Below are positions 21,401 to 33,400 of a stretch of 64,000 nucleotides of DNA, piece by piece (positions within the stretch are counted from its first letter, which is position 1; each line of letters starts with the position of its first letter). Made by a program: the position numbers and the translations under genes. Source of the stretch: Muraenolepis orangiensis (lineage: Eukaryota; Chordata; Actinopteri; Gadiformes; Muraenolepididae); contig CM051000.1 in the NCBI GenBank assembly GCA_027704905.1, positions 9,467,072-9,531,071 of the forward strand, in the 5' to 3' direction. The notes under the pieces are model-generated. The model ran no database searches and was not told where the DNA came from. It saw only the letters and a program-made list of their open reading frames with translations.

Positions 21401-23640
21401 TTCAGTGGATATGATTCCTCGGATACTTTGAAGGGTACGACAATTACTACCGCATCTGTTGGTTTCTCTCTGTGTGGTCTAGGCTCGTCTCCGCAGGCAA
21501 GGCTGTGGGGTGTGCCCTCGCAGGACAAGAGGAGATGTCTCAGGGAGGAGTTGAACAGCAGGCCCACCCACCTTGGCCTCCAGGAGACCATCGCCGAGTC
21601 CATGTACATCAGCCGGCCTCTCGTACACTGTATCCTTCTCGGTCACAGCAGGTCTCTCCTGGTTACATGTGTTAAGTCCTGACATTAATAGCTCTTAGCA
21701 TGTTGTATATTCTAGCAAGTGTATATCCTTAATGTTGATAACACGCTCTTATCACAGCTACTTAAGCAGGTGACCTGGCAGTACCAAATTGTGTTATTCA
21801 TCTTGTTAATATATAATATATATGAATGCTTGTGAACTGCTCTATATTAATGTTTGCGTACCTCAGCGTTATGCTATTGTCTACTTCAACAAATGTACTC
21901 CTTGTAAGTCGCTTTGGATAAAAGCGTCTGCCAAATGTCCTAAATGTAAATGTATCTGTGTGCAAAGTGCACTGGTATAACTCCACTGTGTAGCTGTATC
22001 ATAAGAATGCTTGTGTGTTGTTTTTTTGTCTGTTTATATTTAGAGTGCTTTGTGGTGTCTTTATAGTGTGCCGACTACACTGTATTTTCTCCAGGGGTTC
22101 ATTGTCCTTAAAGCTCGACTGCAGTACTCTGTCTTGGACTGTGTGGCAAACGTTCCTGGAAGCCATGGCTCATTTCTGGGCTCCTAGAAGTCTCCAGGTA
22201 CGAAATGAATGTTTTGACCAATGTGCATAAACTATTACAATGATTGTGTGTGGGGTAGCATTCATTGTCATTCCTTTAGGAAACCAAAACAAAAGATAAT
22301 TTTGGAAAAAACGTATTAACTTTAGATTGCCTACAAACTTAACCCAATTTCCATCCTGCAAAGCAAGAAAACGGCAGATTCAAATGACCATTAACACGTC
22401 TCACGTCTGTGTTTTTGTTTTCTTCAGCTTTAGTTTACTCAGTGAAACCAAATTTCAGAATCGCTGGGAAAGGGCAGAGACGAGGAAGAGAACATTCCTG
22501 TTGCTGTACTACCTTCTCCGCTCGCCCTTCTACGACCGATACTCGGAGTAAGAGCGTCTGGCTGCTTTTAGACAACACCGTTGGTTGAATGTGTATGATG
22601 GGCCGTTTTCGGTCAAATATGACCAACATCGGAAATTAAACATTGCGTTATCTTGGTGTTCTCTTTAAGAGCTTTCTTTTATTTCTCATATTAAATGTAA
22701 TAATCCAATCTATTTTCCAGGGCTAAGATCATTTTCCTGCTAAGATTTCTGGCGGATCATGTGCCCGGAATAGGACTGGTTGCACGTAAGTATTGTCACG
22801 TTTTAAAACCTTGTGACGAGTACACCCTCCCGCAGTATGCATTTCCTACAATTTAATTATTAAAAAAAATGCTAAAACTGCACACCCCTGCTGTATATAT
22901 ATTTATCTTGACATAACTGCATACCCCTGCTCACTACCTGTTGATACTTGTATACTTACCTGTATGTTTTTCTATATATCTTTATAAGTTATTTTATACC
23001 TGTTTTTATACCTAGTAGACAGTTTTTACATCCTATTTAACCACTGTAAATTATATATTACCATGCTTTACCATGTTACTTTACTGTAACATTTGCACTC
23101 TGGATGCCAACTCGTTCAATCAATTTTTTGATGACATTTATGACAATAAATTTGAATCTAATCTAATCTATACTATGTACTATACTTAACAACACTAACA
23201 ACACTGTACACAATAAAAATAACAAAAATAACAATAAAGTGACAGGGATGACATATACATGTGCTGAAATGTGCAAAAAGCATTTTGAGTGACAGTAGTG
23301 CAGGAATAAACAATAACCATGAACTTAAATGCTCTTATGTACTGTATATATTACAAGTAGACATGCAGACAGATTAGATAAGTAAAATAATGATTCTGCC
23401 TAGAAGCATTTCTATACAGTGTACAGTGTACATTCTTATTTGTCATTAAATGCATGAATCCACTTTCACATTACAACTCGGCGTTGCATAGGTACAGGGG
23501 AATCCGATGGTGTTTAGACTGATCAGTTTGAGTTTCTAATAAGTTTGGTAATAACTTGGATCGCTTTCTGTGTGTGCCTAGGCCCTCTCATGGAGTACCT
23601 CCCCAACTGGCAGAAGATCTACTTTTACAACTGGGGCTAA
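14270..23640 (+). CDS. pex16: Peroxisomal biogenesis factor 16 (complete)
   Basis: PEX16 is an integral peroxisomal and ER membrane protein that recruits PEX3 during peroxisome membrane assembly. Exons: 14270-14396, 14570-14605, 18215-18291, 18480-18613, 19126-19226, 19948-20028, 21483-21629, 22125-22197, 22428-22547, 22721-22785, 23582-23640. They join in phase into 339 codons, close to the usual ~336. Recognisable segments are the N-terminal MSQAYMDKLTRIYKRY, the exon 4 block LLTWLSVVEYVEVFLEMGA, LLLLWYKSGIQTSPP (exon 5), LGLQETIAES (exon 7), YYLLRSPFYDRYS (exon 9) and the conserved end WQKIYFYNWG. Intron 5 only keeps the frame with a GC donor (CAG|GCGAGT). No frame damage is seen. Confidence 0.95.
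14690..14842 (-). repeat. LINE 3'-end fragment, left half (split by LTR element)
   Basis: Begins TAGATTCGATTAGATTCAAA and matches the reverse complement of the 22870-23168 repeat (GACAATAAATTTGAATC). It breaks off in an AT array where the LTR element begins. The other half resumes at 17717. Confidence 0.7.
14845..17716 (-). mobile_element. Degenerate LTR retrotransposon (Ty3/gypsy-type)
   Basis: Two direct repeats (14845-14999 and 17563-17716, roughly 92% alike by eye) bound about 2.6 kb that holds only the integrase end of pol on the minus strand. Just inside the 5' (right) repeat is TTTGGCGCTGTGAGCAGG, a plausible primer-binding site. Gag, protease, reverse transcriptase and RNase H are missing. 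It is inserted in an older LINE tail inside pex16 intron 2. Confidence 0.8.
15902..17515 (-). pseudogene. Broken gypsy integrase
   Basis: Minus-strand remains of a retrotransposon integrase. The zinc-binding part (HDNHGH...CKECERC) and the core with HSDQGRAFEG lie in 17515-16955. After a frameshift and stops near 16920-16955, the core continues at 16880-16665 (FAYNTSVHQSTGHSPYEFMF). A further stop is followed by the C-terminal region (16600-15902). Not able to make a whole protein. Confidence 0.8.
17717..17880 (-). repeat. LINE 3'-end fragment, right half
   Basis: TCAGGTAAGTATTTAACAGG and AGCAGGGATATGCAGTTAT match the reverse complement of 22880-22960. It continues the 14690 fragment after the LTR insertion. 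Confidence 0.65.
19265..19440 (-). repeat. Dispersed repeat fragment
   Basis: Starts with tandem CAAGATT units and TTTATTTATCCCGAGGGAAA, the typical reversed end of a fish LINE or SINE. In pex16 intron 5; non-coding. Confidence 0.5.
19533..19888. mobile_element. MITE with TTAA target duplication, copy 1
   Basis: Inverted ends AGGTTCTGCAGGTAAGAT and CTTACCTACAGCACCTT are flanked by TTAA on both sides (19529-19532 and 19889-19892). TTAA duplication is the mark of piggyBac-type transposition. No transposase inside. A diverged sister copy is at 44358-44714. Confidence 0.8.
20515..21400. repeat. Long GA-rich purine tract running into a TA-rich tract
   Basis: About 500 bp of nearly pure purine GAGAGAGACA repeats (20515-21010) grade into GATA/TATA repeats up to 21400, in pex16 intron 6. 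The serine/leucine/tyrosine-rich frames on the minus strand are by-products. Confidence 0.9.
21668..21960 (+). repeat. LINE 3' tail fragment
   Basis: Almost the same sequence as 63484-63766, ending GTAAGTCGCTTTGGATAAAA and ATGTAAATGT. A 5'-truncated copy in pex16 intron 7. Confidence 0.8.
22870..23168 (+). repeat. LINE 3' end, L2-like
   Basis: Ends GACAATAAATTTGAATC followed by TCTAA units. Related copies are at 14690/17717 (reversed) and 34790-35035. In pex16 intron 10. Confidence 0.6.
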
Positions 23641-24436
23641 TTCCCACAGCTGCACTGTACCACCTGATCTGTGAACAGGACGTCTGTAGACACAGACCTC
23701 TTCTACGGACACTGTTTTGAAGTCATTGAGGATTAAGAAATAATTGCTTGGCACCGTGATCACCTTGGAAGTCATCCACAGTGTGCGATGGTCAAGGATT
23801 GGTGTTTGATTGCTTCAGTTAACAAGGGTCTATCCTTCTTGTAACAAGGATGGTGATGGTTCATTCAATCAAGGCAAAGACTGTTATTCTCTGTGTTAAT
23901 GTTAAAATAATTGGCACAATGTATTGTTTCCTTTTAGTTTGTGATCCAAATTGTCACCCAAATCTTGGCTATCCCCATCTATAATCAGAGTAACTAGCCT
24001 TGTTTTGTCATGACATGTAAGGTCAATGTTGTAACGATACTGCAACATCACAAGCGTAGCACTAATTAAGTCAAGTAATCTACGATGACTAGGTATAGGG
24101 ATATGTGGAGCTTTTTATCCTTCATGATAAATAGGAATGTAATTGTGTTTGTGCACAGGCCCTGCATTGTCCTAAGGCACACAGAATTCCTGTCCAACCA
24201 ATGCGTCACGTCCTACCATACTCGACTTAATCTCCTGTTCAGATCATGTACAGTGGTAACATGTTAAGTGCAATACAATGGCGTTGAATATAGAGTTAAA
24301 GGGCATTTAGAAAGCTATGAGCGATCGCAATGTAGCTTTCTTTATTTCAGTAAGGTTAGGTTGTTTTTTAGGGTTGTTAACCTGTTGTGTTGATTGAATG
24401 AAGGCAGGACCACTGTAAATCATTAAATGCACTGTA

Positions 24437-24499
24437 AATAAATTGAATACTGTGAGCAAAACTAAATAAAAAAATTACTTTATTAATAAGAAATTTATT
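24437..24499. terminator. Converging poly(A) signals of pex16 and arfgap2
   Basis: AATAAA occurs on the plus strand at 24437-24442 and 24465-24470. On the minus strand it occurs at 24484-24479 and 24499-24494. This suits the 3' ends of pex16 (stop 23640) and arfgap2 (stop 25866), whose messages would end within tens of bases of each other or overlap. Confidence 0.5.
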
Positions 24500-25865
24500 G
24501 CAACATTTTTAATTTGCACATACAGTACAGCATGTTATTTTCCCATTCTGGTGCATGGTTTTAAGAAGGAACCAATTAAATGACAGTATTTGCATTTTTT
24601 TCTCTCACCTTTATTAAAGTATCTTTCTTTTAGCCTACAAATAAATATTAATGTTTCGAAAGGGCTCGTGGCCTCCCACCCATTTATCAGCCATGAAGAA
24701 AACAAAGAAATATAGCTAAGCCTTGATATTTTCTCTCTCAAAAGTCTACCTGGAATACAAGGCCAAGACATTGCACTGTTGGAAAATCTTAAAAGGTTTA
24801 TTTTCTGGTGACCTCCATTAAAAACAAAGTTCCACATTTCCATCATGCTATACTTTCAACAATTCCTTATATACTTATAGTACAGAAGTTTTAAATTACC
24901 ATTCAACAACCTGCTGGCTGTGTCCCCCTGGGCGCAATGGTGTTGCCACTGAAATGTGTGGACTGTACAGTGCGGTTGGTGTGGTAATAGGTATCACTGG
25001 GGGGGGGGGGGGGGAGAATTAAAATAAAATCTTTTAAAATAAACCATTTCAGTAAAGGTCAATGAATGAAAATCAAAATAACGCTAATTGAAAAATAAAA
25101 AAAAAAACCTGTAAAGACAAACAAAAATAACGACTTCTGGTCCCTCCTGGCGATGGGATGCATCGTCCACTGTGAGTGGGAGACAATACACTGAGGTAAA
25201 ACACAAGAACAACTGAGGTGGTGTCTCACAACACAAGACCATGGAGGGGGATGACATCTATGCACACCTTCAACTCCCTTGGCTGTCAGTGCTGTAACTG
25301 GAGCTAAATAAATATGTGGACAGGAGAAACGTGGCAGGTGAACCTAGCATATTTTCTTAAGCTAAAAATAATATTAACTATATTTCTCAATGTCAATGAC
25401 TAAATAAAAGTAAGCACAACATAGCTCATGAAATAAAATCAATACCATGTGTTAAAACAAACCAGTATTCGTCAACCGCTTGAAACCAGAAGACCAAACA
25501 TTTTCTTGTGACTGTTAATTACAACTAGATCTGTGGTTTCAGGGAAAATAGATAAGACCCCACACCCTGAAAATGGCATCCTTTAAGAAAATATAAATCA
25601 AGATTCCACTAGCGAGCATGAGAAAACGCCAATACTGTCTCACTCAGGTTAATTGTCCTTAAGACAGCCACATGGAAGATGTCTCGTCTCCTCTCTTCTC
25701 TTCTCTTCAGCTGTCCTGCCATCTCCATCACCCGTTGTTTTGCTCCAGCTCGTCGCCGCCGTTTGGGATGCGAGTGTCATTCGTGAGACCGGTTTGGTTC
25801 TTTGCCTTCGCTTCTAGTCCTAGATCTTTCTCCACAGGTAGGTGACGGCCGCTCCGTTCCAAGTC

Positions 25866-27417
25866 TCAATAAGAACCATAGCGATCCTGGGCACAGAGAA
25901 GAAAGAAGACAGTAATTTCGACATACACTGGTAATTGCGCTACATTTGTTATTTGCACTAGTGTTTATAGGGGCCCCCGCAATATGTTTGTTTGGTCTAC
26001 ATTTCTTTTTACATAATTTGTATTTTGTTTAGTTTTGTAAGAGTCGTGTCGACAAGAGTCGACAATTTTGTTTTACTAGTATGACGACAAAGGCATTCTG
26101 ATTCCGATTTGCCGAGCCAAAATCAGCGTCGGTGCGCCATTACCCACGATACGGTCCCTGCAGTCAGCGCCATTACCTGGATGGTATTCATGACACCATT
26201 CGCCAGCACCGCCATCTTGCCCGCCACAGACTTCACTCCCTGTTTGAACTGTGCAATGTCTGGGCCAGAGGGAAGGACATTGTCCAAGCTTGATGCCCCT
26301 GGAGGCAGGAAGAAGAGGCGTTGGATAGAAATGAGGTAAACGGACCCTTTTCGCACGGGTCACAGATTGTACTCCAGTCCTAAACCGCATACTTTTGAGA
26401 TGGATAAGCCGAATTGTCACTCAACAATTGAATAAGAAATTCATGAAAACAACGAGTTACCAGAGCGGTCCGAGTTGTCTCCAAACAGGTCGGCGGAGCT
26501 GATGGCGCTGTTTCCGGACATGCTCTCCAGTCTTGTCTTGGCCTCATACTGAGAAGGACAACAAAAAGCACGTGAGTGGCCAACGGTAGCTGGCTTTTCT
26601 GGTGGGAATAATATAACAAATAATCATGATGATGATGATGGCGACGCCTCCCACACTTTGAAGAAAATGAGGAGGAGAAGAAGAAGTCAAATAAAGCCAC
26701 GGTCAAAGTTCCTCACATCCGCACTGCACTCCCGGCCAAAGAACATGTCGGAGGAGATGGCCTTGGCGTTGGCGAACTTCTGGCGAGCCTCGCTGGACTC
26801 GGCCACAGGCGCGGACACCTCCGCTTTCCTCCTGCTAGGAAGCCTGGAGTCACGCAAAACAAAATACAAGATTTTGATTGGCCATTTGCAACAAGTACAA
26901 TGGAATGCTTACTCCCAATTCCCTCCCACAGTATGAATTTCTAAAACAATACTATAAAAATACTGTACACAATAAAAATGAACATTAAAAGAACAAAAAA
27001 AGTGACTGATGGATGACCCCCCCCCTCCCCTTTCACTAATGGGACGGTGAAAATGAAGTTAAATAGACAAAGAGCTTGGAGATTGCCAATGGGGGGGGGG
27101 AGCCATGCATGTTGCACAAACACCAAAAAACAATATAGTGCGAGAAGAGAAAAAAATATATTGTACTATAATAAATAATAAAAACTATTTTATCATAAAT
27201 TGACCTGAGCAGAACTGTTTTTCATAGTGCTTATGCAGAGAAAGTCAAATAGGCATGTACCTCTCTCCTATGGGCTGGATGCTTGAAATGGTCACCTCCT
27301 CTTTGGGCTCCTCTTTGTCTAGAGCCCAGGAGGTGCTGAAGGAGGCCGTGCCCCCATCAGAGTCCCAACGGGACCCAAAACCGTCTCCAACTGTAAACGG
27401 GTTGTCCTTGTATCTGT

Positions 27418-27457
<40 letters not shown>

Positions 27458-30400
27458 TAAGCATCTGTTAGAGCTGTCAGTCAGCCATTCGTACATTCTG
27501 TCAGAATATCTGTTGTGGTTGACTGCTCGCCTGCCTCATCGCTACCTGCTCACCTGGTTGGTTCAGAGAATTCCTCTTTTCTGTTAATCCCATTCGCCCA
27601 CACAGTGTTATCTCAAGGGCGGAGGAATAGAGGGAGGGGGCATTTTCAAAATTGTGCTCTCTTACGCTCATCTCCACTCTCCAATCTGACCTACTGCAGC
27701 TTCCACGTGTATGACTAAAACGGCATATTCAATCTGTCAGTCTAGAGACTGTGTGTGGGTCCACAGCACCACCTTAAATCGGCAACACGGTAGCACATTG
27801 TATTCAGCTTAAAATAAACGACTGGTGAAAGACATCAAACGGGTGGTGGCGTACTTGGGGGGTCCAGATGTGAAGCCTGGCTCGTCAAACAGGTCAAGTT
27901 TGGAGCGCGTGGAGGACTTCACCCCCAAGGGGGTCTCCTGCTCGATCATCTGCATCTCCGACATCACCGAGTGAGACACAGCGCTGTCACAGTGAACACA
28001 CACACACCCTTTAATTACTGCATGACAACTGGACAAAGGCTTCATTCACACGTATGACAACTGGACAAAGGCTTCATTCACGCGTAGAAAAAAGTAGAAA
28101 AAAAGTAGAAAACAAGCCCGTAGGTTTTTACAATTTCCAGGCAACGGATGTTTGAATGAAGCCAGAAGAGACCGTTATGATGGTTTGGTCACCCAGGTTG
28201 TATGATCCTTTAAATTAGTTGGGATTAGCAGAGCGATAACTTGGCCAGTTGTTCCGGTACATCGCGTGTCCTCACCTCCGGTTGCCAAAGCCCATGCCCA
28301 GCCTCTCTGCCTGCTCCCGCTTCTTGCCCTCCATGTTCTGGATCTTCTTGTCCTCCATCTTCCGGTCGATCTCCAGCTCCTTGTAGGCCAGGCGCATGGA
28401 GGCCACGCTGTTACCAGAGAAAAAACAGTGTAGGGTCGGCTTGTGCTTCCATGATTTCCTCTGCTGCAGCTTCAGCAGAAAAGCAGATTTGTGAGACATA
28501 TCTACGCAGATTAAAATACGAAAGCTTAACAATAACACTTTGCATTGATATACTTTTCAAGGCACTCAACCTCACCACATATACCTTCATACTGTAATTT
28601 CTCAAAAATCTAAACAAATACAAAAAAGGAGTCTTGTAGTTTTTCACCAGTTCCATCTGTGACCACTAGATGGTACTGCAGTATTATGGATATTTTGTTT
28701 CACCACTACAAACAACACACCCTGGGTTTCGGTTCAAATACCAATACAATTTCAATCCCAGTGGGGTTGCGGCATAGAGTTTTTAAAGAATTTTGGGCAA
28801 CAGTATAGCTCAGGAGGTAGAGCGGTCGCCTCACAACCGGAAGGTTGCTGGATCGATCCCCGCCGCCTCCTCCTAGCAAAAGATGTCGAGGTGTCCTTGA
28901 GCAAGACACCCTAACCGCTCCTGACGTCTCCTTGCATGGCTGACTCCGCCGTTGGTGGTTGAATGTGTGAATGAATGGGTGAATGTGAGGCATGACTTGT
29001 AAAGCGCTTTGAGTAACCACTGGTTAGAAAAGCGCTATATAAATGTCCATTTACTTCTTTTATGTTGCATCATTTTTCTTTATAGAATTAGTTTAAAAAA
29101 ACACAACGTGCAGTTCTGGTTCAAAGGCGGGCAATGCGTTCAGAATTCAAAGAACTGTGCGTTTCATAAGTTTTGTTTTCTCTTTATTTTAAAGTAAAAC
29201 CAATGAACAAAGAAACTGGCTGACTGACTTTTGTGGGAGCCGACACCCAGTGTTGATTCTTCAATCTAATCTGCTAACAAACTTGCTGCAAGTAAGATGT
29301 AAGAGCTATTATTTGAGTGTCAATTGTTATAAGCTGCCTAGATGGCCTAGCCATCAGTGCATTATGCAGCAAGCGGAACGCACTGCGATATAAATTGGGT
29401 ATTTTGATTGCTGTGTTGGCGTTGCCAACAAAACATGAATGCATTGACAGATTTTCACTAACTAAGTCTCTCGACTTACATGGACTCTTCAGCATGTTTC
29501 TTGGTCTCTGCCACCTTCTCCTCCCTCTGCTTCTCTGCCACCTGTGCCTGCTTCTCCACCTCCGAGAAGCTCTTGCTGCTCACCTTCTGGGCCCCCAGGC
29601 CTTTCTTAGCCCCAAGCTGGAAGGGGGGGGGAAAGGACACAAAGTTGTAAGGTTTGGTAGGGGTGCTACAACCTAGCCCGTCTTACGGTAATGCTACATG
29701 AATGAAGGGAACCAACGCATGGATTTTGTACTTTGTTCAACCTGTTCCAAGAAGCCACACACTTACCCCCTTTTTGGCAGTCATGGGCTTCTTCTTCCCA
29801 ATGATGGATGGTTTAATATCTGAAGCACAACAAACCATGACATGACATCAAGCAGCAGCCAAATTACAGCTCCTCCAAAGCCCAACAGCACATGAGCCTG
29901 CGACTGCAAGACATGATCACCAATTTAACCTTTCATTCATCTAAACAAGGAGACAAGCCAGAAACGAACACCAAATGCAGCAAGACTCTTAACAGATCAA
30001 CTAAAAGCACAAAACACGACGGTGGGTAAAAGACAAGTATGCCAAAGCTTCAAATGCTCATTTGATCAAAATTAAATTTGTTTTTCCCCACCCCAACACA
30101 TTCATCTGGGGTGAAGCAACTATTAAGTCTTGTAATATTTTATACAAAATCTGGCATTTTCTACAAGAAATGGTGCACAAACATGGCTTCCCTGTCAATC
30201 TCTGCAAAAAAATAAAAATAAATAAATAAAGTGGAAACTTAAAACCAAAGGGGAAATTCCTTGAACGATTACATTTATAATATTTCATTCAAAATGAACG
30301 GCTTGTTTGTAAACAATGCACTAGGATAACATAACGTGGCTGGCAAACTACGCCTACACAAAGGCCCACACAATGACTGGGAAAGTTGAGTTTTGCTTCC

Positions 30401-33400
30401 TGGTGCGTGCAGACAGCTTGAAAATAATTATTTTGAGTTTGCTGATCTTTAATGACAGTCCTAAAGACCAGATTAGATTACACTAAACCTAGTAGTAATC
30501 ACTCTAACAATCGCTTTCCTGGCAGTTCGTTCATTTCCCCGCACCACTTTTAAATGCACAATTGTTTTTTTCTATTTTGTTTGTTAAAAATACCCAATTC
30601 CCGTCACAGGGTAAATTGCTTTGCTGAACTTTCTCACGTACGGCGCAGGATTACCCCCCTCCCAGCATATGTAAAAGAAAATGATCAAATTGTTTATTTA
30701 CTTTTTTTAGTTAGACAGTTAGGGTAAGGAAGCACAAAACCATGCTGGAGTACAGCCAGACCGCGCAACAACAAGCTGATGTAATCACCTGTGGGTTTCG
30801 AAGGCTCATATGAAGACAAGCACATCGACTCTTCTAGAAGGTCAAACAAAACACGTTTAACTTGTACGTTATTGTTTGAGTGTCTAGAACAAACTTTACA
30901 TGGAAACACTTCAAGTGGAAATAGGAACTACAAGTGACAGCGGTGACATAAGACGGCGGTGACTCACCGATGGCAGCATTATGGGATAAACTCAGTCCGT
31001 CAATGCTTGGGCCCTCTTCCAGTTCTAGACGGAACCAGATCAAATGAAATACATACACAAAACATGAACCACCTGTTCTACCTTGCCAAAAGGAATGCAA
31101 TATAATCATGATATAGGAACCCTGTATTCCTCAATTAGGGGTCAATAAAAAAAATACATACATGTATTATAATGACATGCAAATCTGAATACTAACTTTT
31201 GTTGGACTCCTGGGTCTTGGCGATGGTGTCCAGCAGCTGGGGAGTGACCGTGGCTCCATTCTGCTCTGAAAGAGCTGGGACTGCCATGCACCAGTCATTA
31301 GCAGCCTAAAGACAAGAAACAAAGCAAGAAAGCTATTCAAAATTGCAAGAAAGGCTTCCTCTGGCTTTTAACAAGTATTTATATCCTCAGTTTGGACCTA
31401 ATATCAAGGGATACGCTCTAGGGCTGCATAATTATTTGCCTATTCCTTAGGGATGCACCGATCAGCTGTTTTTACAGCTTAAACAAAAACATAACTTTTT
31501 TTCTTTTTCTTTGAGAGATAATCCAGATAATTCTAAAGTAGGCCTATAATAAATCATTTTAAATAAATTAATTTAGGCTAGGTCACGCAGCAGCATTCAT
31601 TGTACTAAAATACCTTAAATCTAATCCTTTGGCGAGTTGAATGTCACATGCCGTGACACTAATTGACCCCCCTATGCCAATGCAGAGTTGGCTGCTGTAG
31701 AATCTTCTCCAGGTACATTACATTAGTTACAATAGTGCGTTCAAAGACTTCAATGGACAAACAAACTAGAAGTGAGGATACCCTGCCCGGAGGAAGCCCG
31801 GGGCCCCTTTCCGGAGCCAAGCCTGGAAAGAGGGCCCGTAAGCGAGCGCCTGGTGACCGGGTTAGCCACGGAGCCCGGTCGGGCATAGCCCGAAAAAGCA
31901 ACGTGGCCACTTCTACTTCCCGCGGACCCACCACCTACGGGAAGAACCGCTGGGGTCGGGTGCACTGCCAGTTAGGCGGCAGTGAAGGCAGGGGGCATCG
32001 ACGGACCAAACCCAGCCAACAGAAACTGGCTTTGGGGACGTGGAATGTCACTTCTCTGGGGGGGAAGGAGCCTGAGCTTGTGCGGGAGGTGGAGTGCTAC
32101 CAATTAGATCTGGTGGGGCTTACCTCTATGCACAGCACTGGCTCTGGAACTAAACTCCTGGATAGGGGTTGGACTCTTTCCTTCTCTTGAGTTGCTCAGG
32201 GTGTGAGGCGCCGGGCGGGTGTGGGGATACTCAACAAACAGTTCGGAATATCCCGCCTTCTTGCACACCCTGGATGGAGTCCTGCATGGGGCTCCTGAAG
32301 GGGACTCTATAGTCCTCCTGGGAGACTTCAACGCACACGTGGGTAACGATGGGGAAACTTGGAGGGGCGTGTTGGGGATGAACGGCCTACCTGATCTGAA
32401 CTGGAGGGGGGTTTTGTTATTGGATTTCTGTGCTAGTCATGGATTGGCCATAACAAACACCATGTTCAAACATAAGGATGCTCATAAGTGTACATGGTAC
32501 CAGAGTACCTTAGGCCGAAGGTCAATGATCGATTTTGTTATTGTATCATCTGGCCTGAGGCCGCATGTTTTGGACACTCGGGTGAAGAGAGGGGCAGAGC
32601 TGTCAACCGATCACCATCTGGTGGTGAGTTGGGTAAGATGGCGGGGGAAGCCTCTGGACAGACCTGGTAAGCCCAAACGTGTAGTGCGGGTGAACTGGGA
32701 ACGTCTGGTGGATGCCCCTGTCTGGGAGACCTTTAACTCACACCTCCGGTGGAATTTTTCGGGCATCTCTGTGGAGGCTGGGGGCATTGAGCCAGAGTGG
32801 TCATTGTTCAAAGCTTCTATTGCCGAAGCTGCAGTTGAGAGTTGTGGCCTCAAGGTCATTGGTGCCTCAAGGGGCGGCAACCCTCGGACTTCGTGGTGGA
32901 CACAGGTGGTCAGGGAAGCCGTCCGGCTGAAGAAGGAGGCCTTCCGGGCTATGTTAGCCTGTGAGACTCCGGACTCAGTTGCGAGGTATCGACAGGCCAA
33001 GAGGACGGCAGCCTCGGCTGTAGCGGAGGCAAAGCAGCGGGTGTGGGAGGAATTCGGAGAAGCCATGGAGAAGGACTTTCAGTCGGCACCAAAGTGTTTC
33101 TGGCAAACAATCCGGCGCCTCAGGAGGGGGAAGCGTGGGTCCATCCAAGCTGTGTACAGTAAGGGTGGGACATTGCTGACCTCAACTGAGGAGGTGATCG
33201 GGCGGTGGAAAGAACACTGAGGAACTTCTTAACCCAACTACACCCTCAATGGTAGAGACAGAGCTGGAGGATGAAGGACGGCAAACATCAATCTCCCTGG
33301 AGGAAGTCACTGCGGTAGTCAAACATCTCCGCAGTGGCAAAGCCCCAGGGGTTGATGAGATCCGTCCAGAAATGCTAAAGGCTCTGGGTGTTGAGGGGAT

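Noticed and set aside
32219..33220. 333-codon frame as a host gene
   Set aside because: It is the endonuclease and linker part of a LINE with broken ends, not a cellular gene.
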